This document shows positions 19,744-30,163 of a stretch of 64,000 nucleotides of DNA, in pieces. A model generated the notes under the pieces. That model made no database searches. It saw nothing but the letters and a program-made list of their open reading frames with translations, and had not been told where the DNA came from. Position 1 is the first letter of the stretch, and each line of letters opens with the position of its first letter. Source of the DNA: Ensifer sp. LC163 (GTDB taxonomy: Bacteria; Pseudomonadota; Alphaproteobacteria; Rhizobiales; Rhizobiaceae); the NCBI RefSeq assembly GCF_001695855.1, contig NZ_MBSS01000001.1:558001-622000 (forward strand). The letters run 5' to 3'. A program made the position numbers and the translations under genes.

Positions 19744-20505
19744 ATGGGTAGCTATCAGGACAAGAAAGCCGTCGTCATCGGCGGCACGCATGGTATGGGC
19801 CTGGCGACCGTCGAACGGCTCGTCGACGGTGGCGCCGAGGTACTGCTGACCGGCAACAACGCGGCGAACCTCGCCAGGATCCAGGAGCGCTTCGGACCGC
19901 GCGTTCATGCGGTAAAGTCCGACATCTCCGACCTCGGCGAGATCGCCGTGCTCGGGGCGACGGTCGGGCAGAAGCTGGGGTCGATCGACCTCTTGCACGT
20001 CAACGCCGGCACGTCGCTGCTCGAGCCCTTCGACCAGGTGACGGAGGCCAGTTACGATCGCCAGTTCACGATCAACACCAAGGGCGCCTTCTTCACCGTC
20101 CAGCGCCTCGCGCCGCTGATCCGCGACGGCGGCTCGATCGTCTTCACCTCGTCGGTTGCCGATGTCGGCGGCCATGCGGGCATGGCTGTCTATAGCGGCA
20201 GCAAGGCGGCGCTGATCTCGTTTGCCTCCGTCTTTGCCGCCGAGCTCTTGCCACGCGGCATCCGGGTGAATTCGGTCAGCCCCGGCTTCATCGATACGCC
20301 GACCAAGGGCGTTGCCGGCATCACCGATGCGGAACGTGCCGAGTTCAAGGCGCTGGGCGATGCGATCACGCCGATGGGCCGCAACGGCACCGCCGACGAA
20401 GTGGCCCGCGCCGTGCTGTTCCTCGCCTTCGACGCGACCTTCACCACCGGCGCAAGACTGACGGTCGACGGCGGTCTCGGCCAGCAATTGTCGCCTGCGG
20501 CCTGA
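19744..20505 (+). CDS. short-chain dehydrogenase/reductase (SDR)
   Basis: A 253-residue classical SDR. The NAD(P)-binding GGTHGMG motif is at 13-19, the NAG motif at 87-89, the catalytic Ser at 136-137, and Y150-x3-K154 in YSGSK. The C-terminus ([12 protein letters not shown]) is the usual SDR end. The GN residues after the second strand (LLTGNN) suggest NADP(H). GGAAGAG precedes ATG 19744. It is the first gene of a two-gene unit with the imine-reductase-like gene 24 bases downstream, facing the LysR regulator. The substrate is unknown. Confidence 0.92.
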   Translation: MGSYQDKKAVVIGGTHGMGLATVERLVDGGAEVLLTGNNAANLARIQERFGPRVHAVKSDISDLGEIAVLGATVGQKLGSIDLLHVNAGTSLLEPFDQVTEASYDRQFTINTKGAFFTVQRLAPLIRDGGSIVFTSSVADVGGHAGMAVYSGSKAALISFASVFAAELLPRGIRVNSVSPGFIDTPTKGVAGITDAERAEFKALGDAITPMGRNGTADEVARAVLFLAFDATFTTGARLTVDGGLGQQLSPAA

Positions 20506-20529
20506 AACGAACGGGAACGGAGAAACCAG

Positions 20530-21396
20530 ATGTCCAATACAATCTCGGTCATCGGCCTCGGCGCGATGGGCACGGCACTCGCCAACGCCCTCATCGACGC
20601 GGGCAACGTAACAACCGTCTGGAACCGCACATCGGCGCGGGCTGACGCTCTCGTTGCCCGCGGTGCCCGCCGGGCCGAAACGGTCACCGAAGCCATCGCA
20701 GCGAGCGATCTGATCGTGCTGTGCCTCACCGACTACGCTGCCGTCGAAGCCACGTTTCATCACGTCGGTCCCGGCCTGTCCGGCAAGACCGTCGTTAACC
20801 TGACCAATGGTCGTCCGAATCAAGTCCGGGCGATCGCCGACCGCCTTGGCGGATATGGCGCGCTCTATCTCGACGGTGGCATCATGGCGACGCCACCGAT
20901 GATCGGCTCGCAGCACGCCTTCATTCTCTATAGCGGCAGCGCCGATGCCTTCGCATCGGCCAAAGATCGCCTCGTGGCCTTCGGCCGGAGCCAATATCTC
21001 GGCGAAGATCCGATCCTCGCCGCGGTCAACGACCTCGCCTTGCTTTCGGCGATGTACGGTCTCTTCGGCGGCTATCTGCACGCAACAGCACTTGCCGGCA
21101 GCGTCGGCGTCTCGGCGACGGCGTTCCTGTCCCTGGTCGAGCCCTGGCTTGCGGCAATGATGACAGCCCTGCCCGACTATGCCGAACGGATCGACAGCGG
21201 CGATCACGCCCGCGACGTGATGTCGAACCTTGCCATGCAAGCGGTGGCGATCACCAATATCGTCGCTGCAAGCCGCAGCCAGGGCATCGATCCGGCTTTC
21301 ATGGAGCCGATGGAGAGGTTGGCGCAACAGCGCCTCGCCGGCGGCTTCGGCACGGACGAGATTTCCGGCATCATAGAGGCGATGCGAGCAAAATAG
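20530..21396 (+). CDS. NAD(P)-dependent oxidoreductase, 6-phosphogluconate/HIBADH-like (imine-reductase-like)
   Basis: A 288-residue protein with an N-terminal Rossmann domain (GLGAMG at 9-14, VWNRTSARADAL for NADP phosphate contacts). An all-helical C-terminal dimerisation domain follows, rich in Ala, Gly and Met (DLALLSAMYGLFGGYLHATAL). The strand LYLDGGIMATPPMIGS replaces the usual DAPVSGG motif of hydroxyisobutyrate dehydrogenases. This substitution and the lack of an obvious catalytic Lys are typical of imine reductases and their relatives. It probably reduces a C=N or C=O bond. It is cotranscribed with the SDR. Confidence 0.75.
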   Translation: MSNTISVIGLGAMGTALANALIDAGNVTTVWNRTSARADALVARGARRAETVTEAIAASDLIVLCLTDYAAVEATFHHVGPGLSGKTVVNLTNGRPNQVRAIADRLGGYGALYLDGGIMATPPMIGSQHAFILYSGSADAFASAKDRLVAFGRSQYLGEDPILAAVNDLALLSAMYGLFGGYLHATALAGSVGVSATAFLSLVEPWLAAMMTALPDYAERIDSGDHARDVMSNLAMQAVAITNIVAASRSQGIDPAFMEPMERLAQQRLAGGFGTDEISGIIEAMRAK

Positions 21397-21475
21397 GGTT
21401 CCTTCTGCAGCGGGTGGCAGATACCGGCGAGGACCAATCCAGCCCTTTGCTGAAGCATCGTCCAACGCTCCCGAC

Positions 21476-21520
21476 GCAAGCAACGCCCCGCGGTCGAAAG
21501 GTCGCGGGGGCGTTGCTTGC
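21476..21520. terminator. long GC-rich hairpin after the oxidoreductase operon
   Basis: GCAAGCAACGCCCCGCG (21476-21492) pairs with CGCGGGGGCGTTGCTTGC (21503-21520) with one bulged G. It lies 80 bases after the operon stop. There is no T-run on the plus strand, so it is a probable but atypical terminator. Confidence 0.55.
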
Positions 21521-21571
21521 GGTTGACCCGTCGCTAGGCTTCACGCATCCTCTCTGCAACTGGAGGTGATG

Positions 21572-21877
21572 ATGATTACAGGTTCACAGTGCCGCGCCGC
21601 CCGGGCGCTGATCGAAATTTCACGCGAGATGCTGGCGAGCTTTTCGGGCGTCGACGAAGAAACGATCCTCAAGTTCGAGCACAAGCTGGAGACGCCCGGC
21701 GACGAAATCATCCTGTCGCTGAGGAACGCGCTTGAAAATGCCGGCGCCGTGTTTCTGCCGGAGGGCGAGCGCGGCATCGGCGTTCGCCTGAAGTTCACCC
21801 GCTCCGAGGCACGCCGCCTCTCCATCCTCGAAAGCGAGGGTGGCGTCGTCGGCGACGACGAGGTTCCAGGCGCTTGA
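21572..21877 (+). CDS. small HTH (XRE-like) transcriptional regulator
   Basis: A 101-residue protein. The N-terminal half (QCRAARALIEISREMLASFSGVDEETILKFE) reads as a Cro/XRE helix-turn-helix, followed by LRNALENAGAVFLPEGERGIGVRLKFTRSEA, the common ending of rhizobial XRE-type regulators of this size. Start codons GTG 21566, ATG 21569 and ATG 21572 overlap. GGAGG at 21562-21566 leaves the best spacing to ATG 21572. It stands alone between the oxidoreductase operon and aatA. Confidence 0.8.
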   Translation: MITGSQCRAARALIEISREMLASFSGVDEETILKFEHKLETPGDEIILSLRNALENAGAVFLPEGERGIGVRLKFTRSEARRLSILESEGGVVGDDEVPGA

Positions 21878-21884
21878 AGTTCGA

Positions 21885-21937
21885 ATCTGATTTCAACGCG
21901 TTAGCCGGCCCGCTTGAATCAGATTGACCGCTTCTTG
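21885..21937. repeat. short inverted repeat AATCTGATT/AATCAGATT
   Basis: AATCTGATT near 21885 and AATCAGATT near 21917 face each other around a GC-rich centre containing the palindrome-like GCCGGCC. It resembles a fragment of a dispersed intergenic element. Confidence 0.4.
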
Positions 21938-21953
21938 AATCGTTTTGCCAACA

Positions 21954-21981
21954 AAAAGCCCGCCGTTACCAGCGGGCTTTT
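21954..21981. terminator. bidirectional terminator between the XRE-like gene and aatA
   Basis: AAAAGCCCGC and GCGGGCTTTT are exactly complementary around an 8-base loop, giving T-runs on both strands. It serves aatA and probably the small regulator gene as well. Confidence 0.85.
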
Positions 21982-22003
21982 CCATTGGGTGTAATACCTG
22001 AAC

Positions 22004-23685
<1,682 letters not shown>

Positions 23686-26031
23686 ATGTTTCTCGACGAC
23701 GAAATCGCTGAATCACGGACACGTCAGAACGAAGCGCGATGGGGCATGGTTCTGGCGCTCGCAGCGCTCGCCGCCTGCATCGTCATGATCCTCGGGCTGA
23801 TGACCCAGGCCGCGGCCCAGACGGCAAACCCCAGGCCGGAGCAGATGGCCGGCTATGTCAGGCCCAACGACATGGGCACCGGCGCCCTGCTCTTCCCCTC
23901 CAAGGAGCCCGGCTATTTCGTCGAGGCGCCGCGACTGGCGACCGACGTCCAGATCGACGTCAACGGACCGATCATGCGGACCCGCGTGACGCAGCGGTTC
24001 CAGAACCCGAGCAAGGGATGGGTCGAAGGCACCTATGTCTTCCCGCTTCCCGATGATTCCGCCGTCGATACCCTGAAGATGCAGATCGGCGACCGCTTCA
24101 TCGAAGGTCAGATCAAGCCGCGCCAGGCAGCCAAGGAAATCTACGAGCAGGCAAAGGCCGAGGGCAAGAAGGCGGCGCTGCTTGAGCAGCAGCGCCCCAA
24201 CCTCTTCACCAATCAGGTCGCCAATATCGGCCCCGGCGAAACGGTGGTCGTGCAGATCGAATATCAAAGCGGCGTGCGCCAGTCGAACGACGCCTTCACC
24301 TTCCGTTTCCCGATGGTGGTGGCGCCTCGCTACAATCCGCAGCCGGTCGTCCAGACCGTCGATCTCGACAGCCGCACCGGCTATGCCGTCAGCGACCCGG
24401 TTCCCAATCGCGAAAAGATCGATCCGCCGGTGCTCGACCCGCGCGAAAACGCCAGGATCAACCCGGTGACACTGACGATCAACCTGAAGGCGGGCTTCCC
24501 GATCGGCGAGGTGACGTCGGCCTATCACGAGATCGAAACGTCCACGCTCGACCAGTTGACCCGCCGGATCACGCTGAAGGTCGGAAGCGTTCCTGCCGAC
24601 AAGGATTTCGAACTCAGCTGGAAGGCGATCGAAGGAAAGAGCCCCTATGCCGGCCTCTTTCGCGAGACCGTCGGCGATAAGACCTACCTCCTGTCCTTCG
24701 TCACCCCGCCGGTGACGGCAACGGAGACCGACAAGCCGCTCAGGCGCGAGGTCGTTTTCGTCATCGACAATTCCGGCTCGATGGCCGGCCCATCCATGGA
24801 ACAGGCAAAGGAAAGCCTGGCGCTGGCGATCTCGCGGCTGAAGCCGGAAGACCGGTTCAACGTCATCCGCTTCGACGACACGATGACCGTGCACTTTCCT
24901 GATCTCGTCGAGGCGACGCCTGATAAACGCGAGGATGCGATCGCTTTCGTGCGCGACCTGACCGCCGATGGCGGCACGGAAATGCTGCCGGCGCTGGAAG
25001 CGGCCCTGCGCACGCAGGGGCCGGTTGCATCAGGTGCCCTTCGCCAGGTGGTCTTCCTTACCGACGGCGCCATCGGCAATGAAGGCCAGCTTTTCCAGGA
25101 GATCCAGAACAACCGTGGCGACGCCCGCGTCTTCACCGTCGGCATCGGTTCGGCGCCCAACAGCCACTTCATGACCAAGGCCGCCGAATACGGTCGCGGC
25201 ACCTTCACGCTGATCGGTTCCGAAAGCCAGGTGGCCGCCCGCATGGGCGAGCTCTTCACCAAGCTGGAGAGCCCGGCCATGACGGACATTTCAGCAACCT
25301 TCGAAGGCGCCGCCTCCGGCGACATCACCCCTAACCCGATGCCCGATCTCTACCGCGGCGAGCCGGTCGTGCTGACGGTCGAACTCGACGGCGCCACACC
25401 GGAAGGAAAGCTTCGCATCGTCGGCAAGGCCGGCGACCAGCCCTGGCGCGTCGAGATGGACATCGCCAAGTCTGCAACCGGTGAAGGCATCGCCAAGCTC
25501 TGGGCCCGTCGCAAGATCGACGATCTCGAAGCAAGCGCGTCAGCGATCGCCGACCCCGCAACGCTCGACAGGCAGATCGAAACCGTCGCGCTGACCCATC
25601 ACCTCGTCTCGCGCGTCACCAGCCTTGTCGCCGTCGATGCGACGCCGTCACGCCCGGCCGGCGAGAACCTGACGGAAACCAATGTGCCGCTCAACCTGCC
25701 GGCCGGCTGGGACTTCGGCAAGGTCTTCGGCGAGAAGCCCGAAACAACAGGTGCGGTCGATGAGCGCGAGGCTTCGGCCGAAAGCCAGACGAAGCTGGCC
25801 ATGGTCACGGCCGACCGCATGCTGGCGGCACCGACGGCGCGTGCAGCGGGCCTCATTGCCGAAGCCAACAACGAGGTAAACCTGCCGCAGACGGCGACCG
25901 AGGCGGACAAGCAGATCCTCATCGGGCTGATGCTGCTCGCCTTTGCCCTTGTTGCCGGCAGCACTTTCATCTTCTGGCGCGGCCAGATCGCCGCTCTCGT
26001 CACCTCAGGGGTTCGACGCCATGGCCGCTGA
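23686..26031 (+). CDS. VIT/VWA surface protein with LPQTA sorting signal (sortase substrate)
   Basis: This 781-residue protein has an N-terminal membrane signal segment (about 20-45). A VIT domain follows (about 65-195; RVTQRFQNPSKGWVEGTYVFPLP and EQQRPNLFTNQVANIGPGE). The VWA domain (about 355-530) contains the metal-site DNSGS at 361-365. The C-terminus is a complete sorting signal: LPQTA at 733-737, a hydrophobic helix (743-763), and a basic RRHGR end. This architecture is the one known as the marine proteobacterial sortase target family. Its stop overlaps the sortase gene by 11 bases, so the enzyme and substrate are co-translated. The predicted position is periplasmic or surface, with an adhesive or matrix-binding VWA domain; the ligand is unknown. 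Confidence 0.92.
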   Translation: MFLDDEIAESRTRQNEARWGMVLALAALAACIVMILGLMTQAAAQTANPRPEQMAGYVRPNDMGTGALLFPSKEPGYFVEAPRLATDVQIDVNGPIMRTRVTQRFQNPSKGWVEGTYVFPLPDDSAVDTLKMQIGDRFIEGQIKPRQAAKEIYEQAKAEGKKAALLEQQRPNLFTNQVANIGPGETVVVQIEYQSGVRQSNDAFTFRFPMVVAPRYNPQPVVQTVDLDSRTGYAVSDPVPNREKIDPPVLDPRENARINPVTLTINLKAGFPIGEVTSAYHEIETSTLDQLTRRITLKVGSVPADKDFELSWKAIEGKSPYAGLFRETVGDKTYLLSFVTPPVTATETDKPLRREVVFVIDNSGSMAGPSMEQAKESLALAISRLKPEDRFNVIRFDDTMTVHFPDLVEATPDKREDAIAFVRDLTADGGTEMLPALEAALRTQGPVASGALRQVVFLTDGAIGNEGQLFQEIQNNRGDARVFTVGIGSAPNSHFMTKAAEYGRGTFTLIGSESQVAARMGELFTKLESPAMTDISATFEGAASGDITPNPMPDLYRGEPVVLTVELDGATPEGKLRIVGKAGDQPWRVEMDIAKSATGEGIAKLWARRKIDDLEASASAIADPATLDRQIETVALTHHLVSRVTSLVAVDATPSRPAGENLTETNVPLNLPAGWDFGKVFGEKPETTGAVDEREASAESQTKLAMVTADRMLAAPTARAAGLIAEANNEVNLPQTATEADKQILIGLMLLAFALVAGSTFIFWRGQIAALVTSGVRRHGR

Positions 26032-26689
26032 CGAAGACCTGCCCGGGCCACGCCCGGGCTTCCTCGCCCGTCTCTCGGCGATCGAGACCATCGTGGTCGC
26101 GATCATTGCCCTGATCGCCCTTGCCGGCCTGATGCTGGTCGGCAAGGGATTTTACATGAAGGCCAAGGCGGAGGTCTCTCAGGTGCTCTTGAAGAAGAGC
26201 TTCGAGGCGCAATTGCACGGCGAGGCGGGCGGCAAACCCTGGCCCTGGGCCGACTTCGAAACCACCGCGGAAATCATCGCGCCGCGCATCAATCGCTCGG
26301 CGATCGTGCTTCAGGGCGCAAGCGGCCAGGCGCTCGCCTTCGGGCCTGCCTGGCTCACCAACACCCCTCTTCCCGGCGACGAAGGCACCTCCGTCATCGC
26401 CGCCCACCGCGACACACATTTCCGCTGGCTGAAGGACGTTTCCTCGGGCGATCTGCTGGTGCTGACCCGCAAGGACGGGCGGCGCTTTCTTTTTCGGGCC
26501 GGCGAGGGCCGCGTCGCGCGCTGGGACGAAAGCGGCATCAACGCCGCAGCCAGTGGCCACAAGCTGGCGCTCGCCACCTGCTGGCCCTTCGATGCGATCG
26601 AGCCCGGACCGATGCGCTACATCGTGACGGCCGAACTGGTCGGCGAGCAGCATCCGGTGCCGCTGACGACAGGCTCCGTTTCGAAATAA
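26021..26689 (+). CDS. class GN sortase
   Basis: A 222-residue membrane-anchored transpeptidase with one N-terminal transmembrane helix (about 19-40). The sortase triad is complete: His129 in IAAHRDTHF, Cys187 in LATCWPF, and Arg199 in GPMRYIV. This matches the Gram-negative class GN sortases (marine sortase family). It should cleave the LPQTA signal of the preceding gene product between Thr and Ala. The acceptor nucleophile in Gram-negatives is not established. The start ATG 26021 lies inside the last codons of the substrate gene with AGGGG upstream; only one substrate is encoded nearby. Confidence 0.93.
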   Translation: MAADEDLPGPRPGFLARLSAIETIVVAIIALIALAGLMLVGKGFYMKAKAEVSQVLLKKSFEAQLHGEAGGKPWPWADFETTAEIIAPRINRSAIVLQGASGQALAFGPAWLTNTPLPGDEGTSVIAAHRDTHFRWLKDVSSGDLLVLTRKDGRRFLFRAGEGRVARWDESGINAAASGHKLALATCWPFDAIEPGPMRYIVTAELVGEQHPVPLTTGSVSK

Positions 26690-26775
26690 AGCCTTTTTGA
26701 TCCGATTTGACTTGAACGAACCGGACGACCGCTCCAGCTTGCCAGGAGACGGCATCAACGGATCGGAGATATCGA

Positions 26776-27963
26776 ATGCGGCAGGCGCAGGCATCAAGGC
26801 TGGAAACCACCCGGAGGGCGCGGACAGTTCGCGCGATACCCCTCTTTGCCGGTCTGACATTGTTTGCTGCCCCTTTTGCTGCCCATGCGCAGGAAACGCG
26901 CGAGTTCCCCTCTCAACACGGCGACGTGCTGGTCGAGACGCTGGCGAGCGGGCTCGAACACCCCTGGTCCGTCGAGGTTCTGCCGGACGGCAGCTACATC
27001 GTCAGCGAGCGCGCCGGCCGGCTGCGCATCATTCGCGACGGCAAGGCCTCGGCGCCGCTCTCCGGCGTGCCTGAGGTGGTCGAACAGGGCCAGGGTGGCC
27101 TGCTCGACATTGCGCTTACCCCCGACTTTGCCACCAGCCGCACGCTCTACCTGACGCTCGCTGCCAATGGCGGCGGCGGCTTCGGAACCGTGCTGGTGCG
27201 GGCGACATTGTCGGCCGACAACAACGGCCTGAGCGATGTCAAGGAACTGTTCCGCATGAACAAGCTGACCCGCAAGGGCCAGCATTTCGGCTCGCGCATC
27301 GCCATCGCAACGGACGGCAGCCTGTTCTTCGGCATCGGCGACCGCGGCGAGCCCGAGCGCGCCCAGGATCTGCACGACCATGCCGGTGCCATCCTGCATA
27401 TCAACGCCGACGGCAGCATTCCCGCCACCAACCCCTATCGTGGCGGCACGGAGGGCTTGCCGGAAATCTGGTCGAAGGGGCACCGCAACCCGCAGGGCAT
27501 TGTCATCGATCCGAAGGATGGCACGCTTCTGACCGTTGAGCACGGCGCGCGCGGCGGCGACGAGGTCAACAACCCGCAGCCGGGCCACAACTACGGCTGG
27601 CCGGTGATCACCTATGGCAAGGATTATTCGGGCGCGGAGATCGGCGAAGGCACGGCAAAGGATGGCCTCGACCAGCCGCTCTACTACTGGGATCCCTCGA
27701 TTGCGCCCGGAGCGCTCGCCGTCTATCGCGGCAAGATGTTTCCGGAGTGGGACGGCAACCTGCTGGTGGCGGCGCTGAAATATCAGCTCCTCGCCCGGCT
27801 GGAGCGGGACGACACCGGCGCGATCACCTCCGAAGAGCGGCTGTTCGAAGGTGAGTTCGGCCGCATCCGCGATGTCGTGGAGGCGCCGGACGGCGCACTG
27901 CTGATGGTGACGGACGAAGAGGATGGCGCGCTGCTGAGAGTCTCCAAGGCTCCGGCGCAATAG
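26776..27963 (+). CDS. PQQ-dependent sugar dehydrogenase (YliI/aldose dehydrogenase-like)
   Basis: A 395-residue periplasmic beta-propeller protein. A Sec signal ends at AHAQ (about residue 38). Conserved segments of the soluble quinoprotein sugar dehydrogenase family follow: GLEHPWSVEVLPDGSYIVSER, GQGGLLDIALTPDF, GQHFGSRIAIATDGSLFFGIGDRG, HRNPQGI and VEHGARGGDEVNNPQPGHNYGWP. These contain the catalytic His and the PQQ contacts of the family. It should oxidise aldoses in the periplasm using PQQ. It follows the sortase gene by 87 bases and may be co-transcribed, but a functional link is not obvious. Confidence 0.9.
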   Translation: MRQAQASRLETTRRARTVRAIPLFAGLTLFAAPFAAHAQETREFPSQHGDVLVETLASGLEHPWSVEVLPDGSYIVSERAGRLRIIRDGKASAPLSGVPEVVEQGQGGLLDIALTPDFATSRTLYLTLAANGGGGFGTVLVRATLSADNNGLSDVKELFRMNKLTRKGQHFGSRIAIATDGSLFFGIGDRGEPERAQDLHDHAGAILHINADGSIPATNPYRGGTEGLPEIWSKGHRNPQGIVIDPKDGTLLTVEHGARGGDEVNNPQPGHNYGWPVITYGKDYSGAEIGEGTAKDGLDQPLYYWDPSIAPGALAVYRGKMFPEWDGNLLVAALKYQLLARLERDDTGAITSEERLFEGEFGRIRDVVEAPDGALLMVTDEEDGALLRVSKAPAQ

Positions 27964-28003
27964 GTCGATATCAGCGCAGGTTGGTATAAATCCTCAATCG
28001 GGA

Positions 28004-28432
28004 TCAGAGGCCGGCGCGAACGTCCTTCCGGAACATGAACTTCAATCCGGACCAGACCGCATCGACGGCGCAGACCTTGGTGTCGACGACACCAAGCGGC
28101 AGGAAGATTTCGCGCAGTGCGTCTTCCGTCAGCGTGGTTGCAACCTTCGATGCGCGCTTGGGCCATGAGATCCACATCATGCCGTCGGCCTTCAGGCTTG
28201 CCGCAAGCCGCGGCGCCAACACCTCAAGCTCTGCCCTCGCAATCGCGAAGACGTGGATGTAATCGTGCCGGCGTGACGCCGGGCCGTCGGCGGAGGTTTC
28301 GCAACTGGCGAACCCGGGAAAGCCGGTGATGTCGGTCAGATCGCCGGGAACACCAAGCAGCAGCGCTGACTGGCCGTCCCTCAAGCCAAGCTTGCGGACA
28401 AGCGGCGTTCCGGAATAACCGCTCTCGCCCAT
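28004..28432 (-). CDS. DUF3052 family protein
   Basis: A 142-residue protein beginning GESGYSGTPLVRKLGLRDGQSALLLGVP, the typical DUF3052 N-terminus, with a central DYIHVFAIARAELEVLAPRLAASLKADGMMWISWPKRAS and a C-terminal VCAVDAVWSGLKFMFRK. The fold resembles part of a methyltransferase-like domain, but no activity is known. GGGGAGG sits five bases before ATG 28432; an in-frame GTG two codons earlier overlaps that site. It converges on the sugar dehydrogenase gene and is divergent from the DMT transporter gene. Confidence 0.85.
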   Translation of the reverse strand: MGESGYSGTPLVRKLGLRDGQSALLLGVPGDLTDITGFPGFASCETSADGPASRRHDYIHVFAIARAELEVLAPRLAASLKADGMMWISWPKRASKVATTLTEDALREIFLPLGVVDTKVCAVDAVWSGLKFMFRKDVRAGL

Positions 28433-28561
28433 CTCCACCTCCCCATCACCACCATGGCAACCGTCACCGGTACGTCAGGCGGACTGCGTCTGCGGCCGAC
28501 GATGAGCCTTGCCCGCGAAAATCGCAACTGATAGACGGCGATGCATCTGAGGAGAGCAATG

Positions 28562-29458
28562 ATGACCCGCGTCCAGGCCAATCTATTCCTGCTGTTTTCC
28601 GGCGCCATCTGGGGTGCTGGCTTCGTCGCCCAGTCGACGGCAATGCAGGCGATCGGCCCGCTCTGGTTCATCACGCTTCGTTTTGCCATCGCAACGCTGG
28701 TCGCGCTGCCGCTCGCCGTCGTCGAAACCAGGCGGGCGCCGCAGCCTTTGACCGGCAAGACCATTCGCAATTTCGTGTTTGTCGGGCTTGCGCTTTTTGC
28801 CGGCGCCGTCACGCAGCAATACGGGTTGCTGACCACTAGCGTCACCAATTCCGGTTTCCTCACCGGACTTTACGTCGTTTTCGTCCCGGTGCTGACGGTC
28901 GTTTTCCTCCGGCGCAAGCCGCACTGGATCATCTGGCCCGGTGCGCTGATGGCACTGCTCGGCATCTTCCTCTTGAGCGGCGGCGCGCTGTCGAGCCTGA
29001 CCGGTGGTGATTATCTGACTGTTGTCTGCGCCCTGTTCTGGGCGCTGCAGTTGATGCTCGTCGGCATCTTCGCACCGAGCAGTGGGCGGCCGATGCTGCT
29101 GTCGATGACGCAGTTTGCCGTTTGCGCCGTGCTCGGCTGCCTCGTTGCTTCGGCTCTCGAACCATTGAGCATGGCGGCGGTGAAGGGCGCGCTGCCTGAA
29201 ATCCTTTATGCCGGCATCTTCTCCAGCGGCGTGGCCTTCATCTGCCAGGTCGTCGGGCAGCGCTACACCAGGGCGCCGCAGGCGGCGATCTTCCTGTCGA
29301 GCGAGGCGTTGTTTGCCGCGCTCTTCGGCGTTCTGCTACTAGGGGAGATCATCACGCCCATCGGCTATATCGGCTGCGCCATCATCTTTGCGGCCATGCT
29401 CGTCGTCGAGATTGTGCCCGAAATCACGAAAGGCGCCCGGAAGGAAGCCGCAGCCTGA
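28562..29458 (+). CDS. EamA/DMT-family membrane transporter
   Basis: A 298-residue inner-membrane protein with ten predicted transmembrane helices arranged as two EamA repeats (roughly 5-140 and 150-290). The first repeat starts LFLLFSGAIWGAGFVAQSTAMQAIGPLWFITLRF and the second has the family sequence FICQVVGQRYTRAPQAAIFLSSEALFAALFGVLLLGE near the C-terminus. Members export metabolites, amino acids or drugs; the substrate is unknown. ATG 28559 and 28562 are adjacent; the GGAG at 28551 favours the second. Confidence 0.9.
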   Translation: MTRVQANLFLLFSGAIWGAGFVAQSTAMQAIGPLWFITLRFAIATLVALPLAVVETRRAPQPLTGKTIRNFVFVGLALFAGAVTQQYGLLTTSVTNSGFLTGLYVVFVPVLTVVFLRRKPHWIIWPGALMALLGIFLLSGGALSSLTGGDYLTVVCALFWALQLMLVGIFAPSSGRPMLLSMTQFAVCAVLGCLVASALEPLSMAAVKGALPEILYAGIFSSGVAFICQVVGQRYTRAPQAAIFLSSEALFAALFGVLLLGEIITPIGYIGCAIIFAAMLVVEIVPEITKGARKEAAA

Positions 29459-30163
29459 GGCGGAATCGGCGTGCCTGAGAGGGCCGGCAGAACTATAACC
29501 CTTGATTTCGGCGGGTACTGAACTGCTGCGTTACTTGTTACTACGCCGACCCGCAAAGCTATTGCTTCACTTTAAAACGCCTCGATGCAACCTGGCCGCT
29601 TTCGGTTATTACTTGCAGGATTTCTGCAAGGCGGGTTGACGCAGCGCCCCACGCCATTGCCTTGGAGAGAAGCTTCAAACATATCAGTCGCTTGCCAAAT
29701 GAATGGACCTCCTTGGTCGCCATGACGACCTCACCGATTGCGGCGAAAAATGGCGCAAAGCACTCAACTTATCGGTACATTCGTTCAAAAACCTGTGATT
29801 TCAACAGCTTGCGATGCATCTTCAATATCACCCGAATATTCCGCAACTGGGCGAATTTTGAGCAATGGCAAGACGCAATACAACTTCTAAAAAGTTTTGC
29901 TTGCCAATTCAAAATAAACCCATCAATCTTACTCTGTTCGGGCAATCTACGAGCACGGGAAGATCTTGAAATAAAAGCGGGCCGGAGACGCAAAAACTCC
30001 GGGTGGCCAGACTGGGGGGACGCTTGTTTGCAACCTTTCCGATGGCTGGCTGCGGTAACAGGAACCTTTCCTCAAATATCGAGAACTGCCTGCCCAACGC
30101 CCAACCGGGCAAACTGCAATGCTACCCGTCCGTCAAACGGGTGGAGAGAAAAGGACCTGACGC
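29459..30163. other. long AT-rich region upstream of the cold-shock gene
   Basis: About 700 bases without a supported gene, visibly more AT-rich than the rest of the window between about 29490 and 29990. A small hairpin (ACCCGT at 30124, ACGGGT at 30137) stands just before the cold-shock ribosome site, suggesting a structured 5' leader. A 188-codon frame from 29662 runs into the cold-shock gene in another frame and looks spurious. Confidence 0.5.
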
